DNA of 64,000 bases from Pseudonocardiaceae bacterium (GCA_009379845.1 WHSZ01000001.1:186001-250000); one strand, 5' to 3'. Shown: positions 18,294 to 26,987, counted from the stretch's first letter. Notes: generated by a model from the letters alone, not told the origin. Made by a program: numbers and translations.

Positions 18294-19850
18294 TCAGATC
18301 GCCCGCTCGTGGCCGGCCCAGTACGGATCACGCAGCTTTCGCTTGTACAGCTTGCCGTTCGGATCGCGCGGCAGCTCCTCGACGTAGTCGACGCTGCGCG
18401 GCAGCTTGAATTTCGCCAGCTTCTCCCGCGTGAACTTGAGCAGCTCGTCGGTGAGCTCGTCGCAGGCGACGGCACCGTCCACCGGCTGCACCACGGCCTT
18501 GATCTGCTCGCCCCAGTCCGGATGCGGGATGCCGAACACCGCGACGTCCGCGACCTTCGGGTGCACAGCCAGTACCCCCTCGATCTCCGCGGGATAGATG
18601 TTCACCCCGCCCGAGATGATCATGTCGTTCTTCCGGTCGCACAGGAACAGGTAGCCATCGGCGTCCAGGTATCCGACGTCGCCGAGGGTGAACAGATCAC
18701 CGACTCTCGACTCCCTGGTCTTCGCCGGATCCTTGTGGTACTCGAATGTTGAGCCGGCCATCTTCATGTACACCGTGCCGATTTCCCCCGCCGGCAACTC
18801 GTTGCCTTCGTCGTCGAGCACCTGCACGACGGAGCCCGGCCACGCCCTGCCAACTGAGCCCGGCTTGCGATACCACTCCGCGCCGCCGATCACGGTGCCA
18901 CCGCCCTCGGTCGCCGCGTAGTACTCGATCACCACGGGGCCCCACCAGTCCAGCATCGCCCGCTTGGTCTCCAGCGGGCACGGCGCCGCGCCGTGCACCA
19001 TCGCCCGCAATGACGACACGTCGTAACGATCCCGGACGTCCTCCGGCAGCGCGAGCAACCGGTGGAACTGGGTCGGCACCATATGGCTGTGTGTCACGCA
19101 GTATCGCTCGATCAGCCGCAGCATCTCCTCCGGATCCCACCGGTCCATCAGCACGGCGGTATGTCCTAATTGGATGGAGATGCCCACGAAGTTCAGCACC
19201 GCGGTGTGGTAGAGCGGCGAGCCGCACAGGTGCACGTGCCCGTCGAACGGCTGAATGCCGAAGATCCCGAAAAACCACGGTGACGCCGGCGGGACCTCGT
19301 CCGGGTCCGCACCGGAAAGCGGGCGGCGGACCCCCTTCGGCCGCCCGGTCGTTCCCGACGTGTACAGCATCGGCGAGCCCAGCGTGCGGACGTCGGGGCG
19401 GGCCATCGGTTCGCCGGCACCGAGTTCCGCGAGTGCGGCGAATCCGGGCACCTCGCCAACGCCGAAGCAGGCCTGGCCAGCCAGCCCCGCCGTCCCGGCC
19501 GCCTCGGTCGCGGTCGCGGCGAACCGCTCGTGCGCGACGAACGCCTTGGCTTCACTGTCTTCGATGATGTAGGCGACCTCGGCGCCAGCCAGGTGCCAGT
19601 TGACCATCACGACGTACAGCCCGGTCTGCAGAGCCGCGAAGTACATCGCGATCAGATCGACACCGTTCGGCAGCATCACCACGATCGAGTCGCCCGGTTC
19701 CAGGCCCATCGCCTGCAACCCGCGGCCGTACCGGTCGGCGGCCGCGGCGAGCTCGGCGTAGCTGGACTCCGAGCCGTCCGGGGCCACCACGGCCAGCCGA
19801 TCCGGTTCTTCCTTCGCGACATTCCACAGACCCAGGCTGGTCACCGACAC
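18294..19850 (-). CDS. Acyl-CoA synthetase (FadD family)
   Basis: 518 residues. AMP-binding element YTSGTTGRPKGV near residue 170, ATEGGG, GDVGYLDADGYLFLCDRKNDMIISGG with the hinge region, and PRDPNGKLYKRKLR with the catalytic lysine near the C-terminus. It resembles FadD4-like synthetases and not FadD19 or FadD17. Substrate unknown, but an own KstR-type site at 19888 links it to sterol use. The GTG at 19850 is preceded by GAAGGA; a TTG at 19877 is the alternative. Converges on echA19 with a weak 7-base inverted repeat at 18266-18291 between them. Confidence 0.8.
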   Translation of the reverse strand: MSVTSLGLWNVAKEEPDRLAVVAPDGSESSYAELAAAADRYGRGLQAMGLEPGDSIVVMLPNGVDLIAMYFAALQTGLYVVMVNWHLAGAEVAYIIEDSEAKAFVAHERFAATATEAAGTAGLAGQACFGVGEVPGFAALAELGAGEPMARPDVRTLGSPMLYTSGTTGRPKGVRRPLSGADPDEVPPASPWFFGIFGIQPFDGHVHLCGSPLYHTAVLNFVGISIQLGHTAVLMDRWDPEEMLRLIERYCVTHSHMVPTQFHRLLALPEDVRDRYDVSSLRAMVHGAAPCPLETKRAMLDWWGPVVIEYYAATEGGGTVIGGAEWYRKPGSVGRAWPGSVVQVLDDEGNELPAGEIGTVYMKMAGSTFEYHKDPAKTRESRVGDLFTLGDVGYLDADGYLFLCDRKNDMIISGGVNIYPAEIEGVLAVHPKVADVAVFGIPHPDWGEQIKAVVQPVDGAVACDELTDELLKFTREKLAKFKLPRSVDYVEELPRDPNGKLYKRKLRDPYWAGHERAI

Positions 19851-19887
19851 GCTCCGATTCCTTCGCGGACGATTCAACCCCCGAACT

Positions 19888-19901
19888 TAGAACTTGTTTC
19901 A
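19888..19901. promoter_or_regulatory. KstR-type operator of the acyl-CoA synthetase gene
   Basis: TAGAACTTGTTTCA, a full match to TnnAACnnGTTnnA. It overlaps the stop codon of the upstream LLM-flavoprotein gene and lies 37 bases before the synthetase GTG. Confidence 0.8.
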
Positions 19902-21002
19902 CTTGTCGGCAAGGCCCCTCGTGCCGGCGGGACCCATCTCGGACAGACCCATACCGGACAGACCCAGCGTCTCGGCGAGAACCCGGGCGTGCCGCACGTC
20001 CCGGCAGCCGACCTGCAGCATGGTGACGCCGGCCCGCGCCCACTGCTCGACCCGGGACCGGACGTGATCGGCCGAACCGATCATGGCCATCTCCTCGACC
20101 AGCTCGTCCGGAACCGCGGCCGCCGCCTCCTCGCGCTTGCCGGCCCGAAACAACCGCCCGACCTCGTCGAGGACCTCCGCGTACCCGACCCGGGAGAGCA
20201 GCCGCGCGTGAAAGTTCATCTCGGGTGCGCCCATCCCGCCGATGTAGAGCGCCAGCACCGGCTTCAGCCCCTGGTATGCCGCGGCGATCTCCGCGTCGTC
20301 CTCGGTCACCACCATCTGGCAGCCCGCGGCGATCTCGAAGTCCTCCCGCGATCGCCGCGCACCCGCGCGTCCGAAACCCTCGTCCAGCCACTCGTTGTAC
20401 AGCGGAGCCAGGCTCAGCGAGTAGTACACGGCTAGCCACCCGTCCGCGATCTCCGCGGCCAGCGCCACGTTCCTCGGCCCCTCCGCACCAAGCCAGATCG
20501 GCAGGTCCGCGCGTAGCGGGTGGGTGATCGGGCGCAACGGCTTGCCAAGCCCTTCGGCACCCGACCCGTGGTACGGCAACGGGTAGTGCGGCCCGTCGCT
20601 TGCCACCGGCTTCTCGCGCTCGAGCACCTGCCGCACGATGGAGACGTACTCCCGGGTGCGCGCCAGCGGTCGCTTGAAGGGCGCCCCGTACCAGCCCTCC
20701 ACGACCTGCGGCCCGGAAACCCCGAGCCCCAGCACGGCGCGGCCGCCGGAGAGGTGATCGAGGGTCAGCGCGTGCATCGCGCATCCGGTCGGCGTGCGAG
20801 CGGAGAGCTGCGCGACCGAGGTACCCAGCCGAACCCGCCGCGTCGCCGAACCCCACCAGGCCAGCGGCGTGAAGGCGTCCGAACCCCAGGATTCCGCCGC
20901 GAACACCGCGTCAAAGCCCAGCCGCTCCGCCTCGGTCACCAGTTCGGTCGCGTTTTCCGGCGGCCCGGCACCCCAGTAACCGAGTTGCAGTCCCAGCTTC
21001 AT
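19899..21002 (-). CDS. LLM-class (F420-dependent type) oxidoreductase, Rv3520c-like
   Basis: 367 residues. Luciferase-like monooxygenase fold: begins KLGLQLGYWGAGPPENATEL, with ALTLDHLSGGRAVLGLGVSGPQVVEGWYG and IWLGAEGPRNVALAAE. These match Rv3520c closely, annotated as coenzyme F420-dependent. Reaction in sterol catabolism is not established. GGAGGG lies 8 bases before the ATG, and a KstR-type site at 21061-21074 separates it from the divergent DUF35 gene. Its C-terminus is about 20 residues longer than the mycobacterial protein and Gly/Met-rich. Confidence 0.82.
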   Translation of the reverse strand: MKLGLQLGYWGAGPPENATELVTEAERLGFDAVFAAESWGSDAFTPLAWWGSATRRVRLGTSVAQLSARTPTGCAMHALTLDHLSGGRAVLGLGVSGPQVVEGWYGAPFKRPLARTREYVSIVRQVLEREKPVASDGPHYPLPYHGSGAEGLGKPLRPITHPLRADLPIWLGAEGPRNVALAAEIADGWLAVYYSLSLAPLYNEWLDEGFGRAGARRSREDFEIAAGCQMVVTEDDAEIAAAYQGLKPVLALYIGGMGAPEMNFHARLLSRVGYAEVLDEVGRLFRAGKREEAAAAVPDELVEEMAMIGSADHVRSRVEQWARAGVTMLQVGCRDVRHARVLAETLGLSGMGLSEMGPAGTRGLADK

Positions 21003-21060
21003 CCGGCACCCTCCTCACCCTTCGTCGGTGCGATCCTGCACCCAATCTTGCCCCAAAATC

Positions 21061-21074
21061 GAGAACATGTTTCA
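21061..21074. promoter_or_regulatory. KstR-type operator between the LLM gene and the DUF35-ltp4-ltp3 operon
   Basis: GAGAACATGTTTCA fits the KstR pattern except for the first base. It ends 9 bases before the GTG start of the DUF35 gene. Confidence 0.75.
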
Positions 21075-21083
21075 CTCGGTTTC

Positions 21084-22064
21084 GTGACGGCCACCTCATC
21101 CGCGAGCATCGGTTCAGCGCCGCTGCGCGCTCCCCTCGATATCGGGTTCGACTACACCCGATCGCTCGGCCCGCTGTTGAGCGAGTTCATGACGGGGCTC
21201 GCGGCCAGGCGAATCCACGGTGTGCGCGGGTCGGACGGCCGCGTGCACGTGCCGCCGGTCGAATACGACCCGGTTACCGCGGAAGCGCTCACCGAGCTTG
21301 TCCCGGTGGCCGCCGAAGGCACGGTGCTGTCCTGGGCCTGGAATCCCGAGCCGCTTGATGGGCAACCGCTGTCCAGCCCGTTCGCCTGGATCTTCGTCCG
21401 GCTGGACGGGGCGGACACCGCCATGCTGCACGCGCTGCGCGTCGAATCGTCCGAACAGGTGCGCACCGGAATGCGGGTGCGGGTGTGCTGGGCGGAGCGG
21501 CCGGTCGGGCACATCACCGACATCGCCTGCTTCGAGCCCGCCAACGGTCCGGCGAGCGAGCAGCCCGCGGCGGAGCCCGGCGAGCCCGTCACGATGATGA
21601 CCGCCCCGGTGCACCTGCGTTACCAGCACTCGGTGTCCGCGGAGGAGAGCAGGTACCTGCGCGGCCTCGCGGAGGGCCGCCTGCTCGGCCAGCGCTGCCC
21701 GGTCTGCGGCAAGGTTTACATCCCGCCACGGGGCGCCTGCCCCACCGACGGTGTGCCGACCGAAGGGGAAGTGGAGCTTCCCGATCGCGGCGTCATCACC
21801 ACCTTCTGCATCGTCAACGTGCCGTTCCTCGGGCAGCGCATCACCCCGCCATATGTGGCCGCGTATGTGCTGCTGGACGGCGCCGACATCGCCTTCCTGC
21901 ACCTGGTACTCGGTTGCGACGCGGAGGATGTCCGGATGGGCATGCGGGTGAAGGCGGCGTGGAGGCCGCGCGAGGAATGGGACACCACGTTGCGAAACAT
22001 CGATCATTTCGAGCCCTCCGGCGAGCCAGACGCACCGTTCGACTCGTACGCCCAGCATCTGTGA
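21084..22064 (+). CDS. Double DUF35/OB-fold acyl-CoA-binding protein, Rv3521-like
   Basis: 326 residues made of two DUF35-like halves. The second half has the zinc ribbon GQRCPVCGKVYIPPRGACP; in the first half the matching stretch GVRGSDGRVHVPPVEYDP has lost its cysteines. Single DUF35 proteins act as partners of thiolase-fold aldolases (ChsH2-Ltp2). Because ltp4 and ltp3 follow at once, this protein is probably the partner subunit of an Ltp3/Ltp4 aldolase (inference). GTG at 21084 is taken as start; with no clear ribosome site and the operator 9 bases upstream it may be leaderless. Confidence 0.82.
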   Translation: MTATSSASIGSAPLRAPLDIGFDYTRSLGPLLSEFMTGLAARRIHGVRGSDGRVHVPPVEYDPVTAEALTELVPVAAEGTVLSWAWNPEPLDGQPLSSPFAWIFVRLDGADTAMLHALRVESSEQVRTGMRVRVCWAERPVGHITDIACFEPANGPASEQPAAEPGEPVTMMTAPVHLRYQHSVSAEESRYLRGLAEGRLLGQRCPVCGKVYIPPRGACPTDGVPTEGEVELPDRGVITTFCIVNVPFLGQRITPPYVAAYVLLDGADIAFLHLVLGCDAEDVRMGMRVKAAWRPREEWDTTLRNIDHFEPSGEPDAPFDSYAQHL

Positions 22065-22071
22065 GGTGACC

Positions 22072-23142
22072 ATGCCCGGCCAGGACATCGCGGTCGTCGG
22101 CTTCGCGCAGTCGCCGAACGTGCGCAGCAGCGAGGCAACCACGAACGGCGTGGAAATGCTGGTGCCGATCTTCCACGAGCTGCTTGCCAGCACCGGATTG
22201 TCCAAAGAGGATATCGGGTTCTGGTGCTCTGGATCCTCCGACTACCTCGCCGGCAGGGCGTTCTCGTTCATCGCCGCGGTGGACGCGATCGGCGCGTTCC
22301 CCCCGATCAACGAGTCGCATGTGGAGGCCGACGCGGCCTGGGCGCTCTACGAGGCGTGGGTGAAGATCCGCACCGGCGAGGTGGACACCGCGCTGGTGTA
22401 CGGCTTCGGCAAGTCATCGGCCGGACAGCTGCGACGGGTTCTCGCGCTGCAACTTGATCCGTACACCGTCGCGCCACTGTGGCCCGACTCGGTTGGCGTC
22501 GCGGGACTGCAGGCCCGCCTTGGCATCGAGGCCGGCTCGTGGAGCGAGCGCGAGATGGCTGAGGTCGCCGCGCGCAGCCGGGCGGCCGCGCTGGACAATC
22601 CGCACGCTCAGCTCTCCGGCGTGGTGGATGTCGAGCAGCTGCTCGCCGCGCCCTACCTGGCGGATCCGTTGCGAGCGCACGACTGCGCACCCATCACGGA
22701 TGGTGCGTCGGCGATCGTGCTCGCATCCGGCGAGCGGGCAAGCCAGTTGTGCGAACGTCCGGCCTGGATCACGGGCTTCGAGCACCGGATCGATTCGGCG
22801 AACCTGGGTGCCCGTGACCTCACCACATCCCCGTCCACCTCCGGCGCCGGACGTGCCGCGTTGAACGGCAAGTCCGGAGTGGACGTCGCCGAGTTGCACG
22901 CGCCGTTCAGCCACCAGGAAATCGTGCTCCGGCAAGCACTCCAGTTCGGTGAGCAGGTGCGCGTCAACCCGTCCGGCGGCGCGCTGTGCGGGAACCCGAT
23001 GTTCTCCGCAGGGCTGGAGCGAATCGGGCACGCCGCGAGCCAGGTGCATTCCGGCTCGGCAGGCCGGGTGCTCGCGCATGCCACCAGCGGCCCCGCCCTG
23101 CAACAGAATCTGGTGTGTGTCATGGAAGGGAGCGACTCGTGA
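22072..23142 (+). CDS. ltp4: Thiolase-fold lipid-transfer protein Ltp4 (putative side-chain aldolase)
   Basis: 356 residues of the SCP-x/thiolase-like family: IAVVGFAQSPNVRSS at the start, GFWCSGSSDYLAGRAFSF, and the C-terminal VNPSGGALCGNPMFSAGLERI. It corresponds to Rv3522. In Rhodococcus, Ltp3 and Ltp4 are required for C24-branched sterol side chains, probably as retro-aldolases rather than thiolases. ATG at 22072 follows GAGG; it lies 7 bases after the DUF35 gene and its TGA overlaps the GTG of ltp3. Confidence 0.87.
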   Translation: MPGQDIAVVGFAQSPNVRSSEATTNGVEMLVPIFHELLASTGLSKEDIGFWCSGSSDYLAGRAFSFIAAVDAIGAFPPINESHVEADAAWALYEAWVKIRTGEVDTALVYGFGKSSAGQLRRVLALQLDPYTVAPLWPDSVGVAGLQARLGIEAGSWSEREMAEVAARSRAAALDNPHAQLSGVVDVEQLLAAPYLADPLRAHDCAPITDGASAIVLASGERASQLCERPAWITGFEHRIDSANLGARDLTTSPSTSGAGRAALNGKSGVDVAELHAPFSHQEIVLRQALQFGEQVRVNPSGGALCGNPMFSAGLERIGHAASQVHSGSAGRVLAHATSGPALQQNLVCVMEGSDS

Positions 23143-24302
23143 GCCGGCACCTCGCCGCCGTGCTCGGCACCGGGCAGACGCAGCACACCACTAAGCGCAC
23201 CGACGTCTCGATGGCTGGGCTGTGCCGGGAGGCCATCGATCGGGCGATGGCGGACGCCGGGCTGGACTGGCCGGATATCGACGCCGTCGTGCTCGGCAAG
23301 GCGCCGGACCTGTTCGAGGGCGTGATGATGCCCGAGCTCGCACTCGCGGACGCCCTTGGCGCGCCCGGAAAGCCGCTGCTGCGGGTACACACCGCCGGCT
23401 CGGTCGGCGGGTCGACAGCGAATGTCGCCGCGAGCCTCGTGCAGTCCGGGGTGCATCGCCGGGTGCTGGCCGTCGCGTTCGAGAAGCAATCCGAGTCCAA
23501 CGCGATGTGGGCGCTTTCCATCGCACCGCCGTTCAGCATGCCGGTCGGTGCCGGGGCCGGCGGCTACTTCGCCCCGCACGTGCGTTCCTACATCCGGCGC
23601 TCGGACGCGCCCGAGCACATCGGCGCGCTGGTCGCGGTGAAGGACCGGCGCAACGGTGCTCTCAACCCATACGCGCACCTGCGCCAGGCGGACATCTCCT
23701 TCGAATCGGTGCGATCCTCCGCGATGCTGTGGGATCCGATCCGCTACGACGAGACCTGCCCGTCGTCGGACGGTGCCTGCGCGATCGTGCTCGGCGACGA
23801 GCCGACCGGGGATGCCGCGCGCAACCCGGTGGCGTGGATCCGGGCCACCGCCATGCGAACCGAACCGACCACGTTCGCCGGGCGGGATCAGGTCAACCCG
23901 CAGGCCGGCAGGGACGCGGCCGCGGCACTGTGGCGGCAGGCCGGCATCACCGATCCGTACACCGAGATCGACGCGGCCGAGCTTTACGTGCCGTTCTCCT
24001 GGTTCGAGCCGATGTGGCTGGAAAACGTCGGCTTCGCGGATGTCGGCCACGGGTGGAAGCTGACCGAGTCCGGCGAAACCGAGATCGGCGGGCAGCTCCC
24101 GGTGAATCCCAGCGGTGGCGTGCTTTCGTCCAATCCGATCGGCGCTTCCGGCCTGCTGCGCTTCGCCGAGGCGGCGATGCAGGTGATGGGCAGGGCCGGC
24201 GAGCACCAGGTGGACGGGGCTCGCACCGCGCTCGGTCACGCGTACGGCGGCGGTTCGCAGTACTTCTCGATGTGGGTTGTCAGCTCTACCAAGGAATGGT
24301 GA
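23139..24302 (+). CDS. ltp3: Thiolase-fold lipid-transfer protein Ltp3 (putative side-chain aldolase)
   Basis: 387 residues, same superfamily as Ltp4 and like Rv3523: AAVLGTGQTQHTTKR start, VHTAGSVGGSTANVAASL around the position of the thiolase nucleophile (Ser-rich, no Cys there), and LPVNPSGGVLSSNPIGASGL with GHAYGGGSQ at the end. Loss of the thiolase Cys fits an aldolase. GTG start overlaps the ltp4 stop (GTGA) with GGAAGGGAG upstream, so the two are translated together and probably assemble. Confidence 0.87.
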   Translation: MSRHLAAVLGTGQTQHTTKRTDVSMAGLCREAIDRAMADAGLDWPDIDAVVLGKAPDLFEGVMMPELALADALGAPGKPLLRVHTAGSVGGSTANVAASLVQSGVHRRVLAVAFEKQSESNAMWALSIAPPFSMPVGAGAGGYFAPHVRSYIRRSDAPEHIGALVAVKDRRNGALNPYAHLRQADISFESVRSSAMLWDPIRYDETCPSSDGACAIVLGDEPTGDAARNPVAWIRATAMRTEPTTFAGRDQVNPQAGRDAAAALWRQAGITDPYTEIDAAELYVPFSWFEPMWLENVGFADVGHGWKLTESGETEIGGQLPVNPSGGVLSSNPIGASGLLRFAEAAMQVMGRAGEHQVDGARTALGHAYGGGSQYFSMWVVSSTKEW

Positions 24303-24307
24303 ATCCC

Positions 24308-25177
24308 ATGAAGTTCACCCTCGGGCTCGCGATGAACCCGCTCGATCAGCTGACCGAACTGGCGCGCACCGCGGAGGAGTACGGTTTCTCCTCGATCGCG
24401 TTGCCGGATTCGATCTTCTATTCCGAGCAGGTTTCCGGCAGCTACCCGTACACACCGGACGGCCGGCGGTTCTGGGACGAGCAGACGCCGTGGGCCGATC
24501 CGCTGATCGCCGCCGGCGCGATGGGCGCGGCGACCGAGCGAATCCGGTTCTACACCCAGGTGCTGAAGCTGAATCCGCGTAACCCGGTGCTGCTCGCCAA
24601 GCAGGTCGGCACCGTGGCGAGTATGACAGGCAACCGGTTCGGCCTCGGAATCGGTCTGGGATGGACACCGGAGGAATCCGAGTGGTGCGGCGCGGCGTTC
24701 GATCATCGCGGCAAGCGGGCCGACGAGACCGTGGAGATCCTCCGGCTGATCCTCGGTGGTGGCATGGTCTCCTACCACGGAGAGTTCTACGCGTTCGACA
24801 AGCTGCGGATGAGCCCCGCCCCGGCCGAGCCGGTGCCGATTTACGTTGGCGGGCACAGCGAAGCGGGGCTGCGGCGTGCCGCCAGGATCGGTAACGGCTG
24901 GACCTCGGCCATGATGAAGTTCGACGAGTTGCGGGACGTGATCACGAAGCTGCACACGCTGCGAGCGGAATACGGCCGTGCGGACGAGGAATTCGAGATC
25001 CAGGCGGTGTGCGTTGATCGCGTCGGGTTGGACGGATACCGGCAGCAGGCCGACATCGGCGTGACCGATGCGATCGTCGTACCCTGGCTGTTCTACGGCG
25101 CCGGGTTCGATGCGGATATTCAGTCCAAGAAGGATGGAATCAAGCGGTTCGCGGACGAGGTCATGACGAGAATGTGA
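24308..25177 (+). CDS. LLM-class flavin/F420-dependent oxidoreductase
   Basis: 289 residues: begins KFTLGLAMNPLDQLTELA, with IRFYTQVLKLNPRNPVLLAKQ, FGLGIGLGWTPEES and PIYVGGHSEAGLRRAA, the core pattern of luciferase-like oxidoreductases. A different subfamily from the LLM protein at 19899. It is the fourth gene of the DUF35-ltp4-ltp3 operon, 5 bases after ltp3 with AAGGA upstream of the ATG. Substrate unknown; a redox step on branched side chains or their products is possible. Confidence 0.78.
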   Translation: MKFTLGLAMNPLDQLTELARTAEEYGFSSIALPDSIFYSEQVSGSYPYTPDGRRFWDEQTPWADPLIAAGAMGAATERIRFYTQVLKLNPRNPVLLAKQVGTVASMTGNRFGLGIGLGWTPEESEWCGAAFDHRGKRADETVEILRLILGGGMVSYHGEFYAFDKLRMSPAPAEPVPIYVGGHSEAGLRRAARIGNGWTSAMMKFDELRDVITKLHTLRAEYGRADEEFEIQAVCVDRVGLDGYRQQADIGVTDAIVVPWLFYGAGFDADIQSKKDGIKRFADEVMTRM

Positions 25178-25185
25178 GGGCGCCG

Positions 25186-25632
25186 ATGAGCACGATGATC
25201 ACCTGGAACGCCACCGAAGCCGCGCATCCGGCGCGGGATGCGGCACGCCGGTCCATGAATGCCGTGACCGCGAAGGACAAGGAAACCTGGCTGGCACTGT
25301 TCGCGGAGGATGCCTTCATCGAGGATCCAGTCGGACCTTCGCCGTTCGATCCGGAAGGAAAGGGGCACCACGGTAAGGACGGCATCTCGGCGTTCTGGGA
25401 TCTGGCCATCGCACAGGTCGAGCGTTTCGAGTTCCACATCGACGATTCATTCGCGGCCGGCGACGAGGTGGCCAATGTCGGCACGATCACCACGTTCCTG
25501 CCGGGGAACATGCGGGTGGACACCGAGGGTGTATTCGTCTACCGGGTCAACGATGCCGGGATGATCCGCTCGCTGCGCGCGTTCTGGGAACTGGACCGCG
25601 CGATGGGCACCGCCCGCCAAACCACCCCCTAG
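25186..25632 (+). CDS. NTF2/SnoaL-fold protein resembling ketosteroid isomerase
   Basis: 148 residues. The segment AEDAFIEDPVG matches the strand of delta-5-3-ketosteroid isomerase that carries the general base Asp (Asp40 in Pseudomonas putida), and RAFW matches its final strand. By eye alignment, the oxyanion-hole Tyr is replaced by Ser and the second Asp by Phe, so it may be an isomerase variant, a lyase or a binding protein. GAGGG precedes the ATG at 25186; a GTG at 25174 would overlap the previous gene. Last gene of the 21084-25632 operon. Confidence 0.65.
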   Translation: MSTMITWNATEAAHPARDAARRSMNAVTAKDKETWLALFAEDAFIEDPVGPSPFDPEGKGHHGKDGISAFWDLAIAQVERFEFHIDDSFAAGDEVANVGTITTFLPGNMRVDTEGVFVYRVNDAGMIRSLRAFWELDRAMGTARQTTP

Positions 25633-25639
25633 GCTAGGC

Positions 25640-25669
25640 GGCCCGCAATATGGATGCATATTGCGGGCC
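25640..25669. terminator. Bidirectional terminator-like hairpin, GGATGC loop
   Basis: Perfect 12-base stem (25640-25651 with 25658-25669) and GGATGC loop, 8 bases after the KSI-like gene and 40 bases from the stop of the convergent cyp125. Central 24 bases match the hairpin at 14576-14621 apart from one swapped base pair. Confidence 0.75.
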
Positions 25670-25709
25670 AGGTGCCACGGGTTCGTCCCATTCGGTCGGC
25701 GACAGCCAG

Positions 25710-26936
25710 CTAGGCGTAGCGGACCTGGAACTCCTTGATGCCGTTCAGCCAGCCGGAGCGCAGTCGCCTCGGCTCGCCTGCCTGCTTGATGTTGGGCATG
25801 TGGTCGGCGATCGCGTTGAAGATCAAGTCGATCTCCAGCCGTGCCAGGTTGGCACCGATACAGTAATGCGCACCGGTGCCGCCAAAGCCGAGATGCGGGT
25901 TCGGGTCACGGGTCACGTCGAACCGCTCCGGGTTCTCGAAGACGTCGGTGTCGAAATTCGCCGAACTGTAGAACAGGCCGACCCGCTGCCCCTTCTTGAT
26001 CTCCACGCCACCGAGTTCGGTGTCGGCGGTGGCCGTGCGCTGGAAAACCATAACCGGCGTGCCCCACCGGACGATCTCGTCGGCCGCGGTGCTCGGCCGC
26101 TCGGCCTTGTACAACTCCCACTGGTCCGGGTGGTTCAGGAACGCGTGCATCCCGTGCGTGATCGCGTTTCGGGTGGTTTCGTTGCCGGCCACCGCGAGCA
26201 GCAGCACGAAGAAACCGAACTCATCGGAGCTCAGGCTCTCCCCATCGACGTCCGCGCTCACCAGCTTCGTGACGATGTCGTTCATCGGGCAGCCCTTGCG
26301 CTGATCGGCCATATTCATGGAGTAGCCGAGCAGCTCGGCGGCCGCGGCGGTGGGATCGATCTCGTACTCGGGGTCGTCGTAGGCCACCATCTCGTTGGAC
26401 CATTCAAAGATCTTGTGCCGATCGTCCTGTGGAATCCCCAGCAGTTCGGCAATCGCCTGCAACGGCAACTCGCACGCCACATCGGTGACGAAGTCACCGC
26501 TGCCCTCCGTCATCGCGGTCTTGACGATCCGTTCCGCCCGGTTCGCCAGCGCATCGCGAAGGTTGTTGATCGCGCGGGGGGTGAAGCCGCGGGAAACGAT
26601 GCCCCGGAGCTTGGTGTGCTGCGGCGGATCGATGTTCAGCAGGATGAACCGCTGCAGCTCGATGTTCTCCCTGGTGATGTCCTCGTTGAACCGGATGATC
26701 GCGGTGTTCTCCCAGTTCGAGTAGAGCTCGCTGTTTCGCGAGACCTCTTTGACCTCCGCGTGCTTGGTCACCACCCAGTAGCCCTCGTCGTCGAACCCCG
26801 AGATGCCGCGGCGCTGCTGGTTCCACCACACCGGCGCCGTCCGCCGCAGCTCGGCCCACTCTTCAACGGGCAGCCGCTCGGCGTAGAGATCGGGGTCGGT
26901 GAAGTCGAAGCCTTCCGGGATCTTGGGCACGGTCAC
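25710..26936 (-). CDS. cyp125: Cytochrome P450 CYP125, steroid C26 monooxygenase
   Basis: 408 residues. I-helix AVAGNETTRNAITHG, ExxR in ADEIVRWGTPV, and heme loop FGGTGAHYCIGANLARLE with the Cys ligand. High similarity to Rv3545c (FTDPDLYAERLPVEEWAELRRTAPVWW, IDPPQHTKLRGIVSRGFTPRAI). CYP125 hydroxylates the terminal side-chain carbon and carries it to the acid. GTG at 26936 has AGGAGG 6 bases upstream; the longer GTG at 26981 lies inside the operator. Here it stands alone: in mycobacteria the chsE1/E2-chsH1/H2-ltp2 genes follow it in the same operon. Confidence 0.92.
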   Translation of the reverse strand: MTVPKIPEGFDFTDPDLYAERLPVEEWAELRRTAPVWWNQQRRGISGFDDEGYWVVTKHAEVKEVSRNSELYSNWENTAIIRFNEDITRENIELQRFILLNIDPPQHTKLRGIVSRGFTPRAINNLRDALANRAERIVKTAMTEGSGDFVTDVACELPLQAIAELLGIPQDDRHKIFEWSNEMVAYDDPEYEIDPTAAAAELLGYSMNMADQRKGCPMNDIVTKLVSADVDGESLSSDEFGFFVLLLAVAGNETTRNAITHGMHAFLNHPDQWELYKAERPSTAADEIVRWGTPVMVFQRTATADTELGGVEIKKGQRVGLFYSSANFDTDVFENPERFDVTRDPNPHLGFGGTGAHYCIGANLARLEIDLIFNAIADHMPNIKQAGEPRRLRSGWLNGIKEFQVRYA

Positions 26937-26973
26937 GGCTGCCTCCTGCGTCGTCGACGGGCCAGATGACATG

Positions 26974-26987
26974 TGAAACACGTTCTA
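26974..26987. promoter_or_regulatory. KstR operator of cyp125
   Basis: TGAAACACGTTCTA, a full match to TnnAACnnGTTnnA, 38 bases upstream of the cyp125 GTG. Confidence 0.82.
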
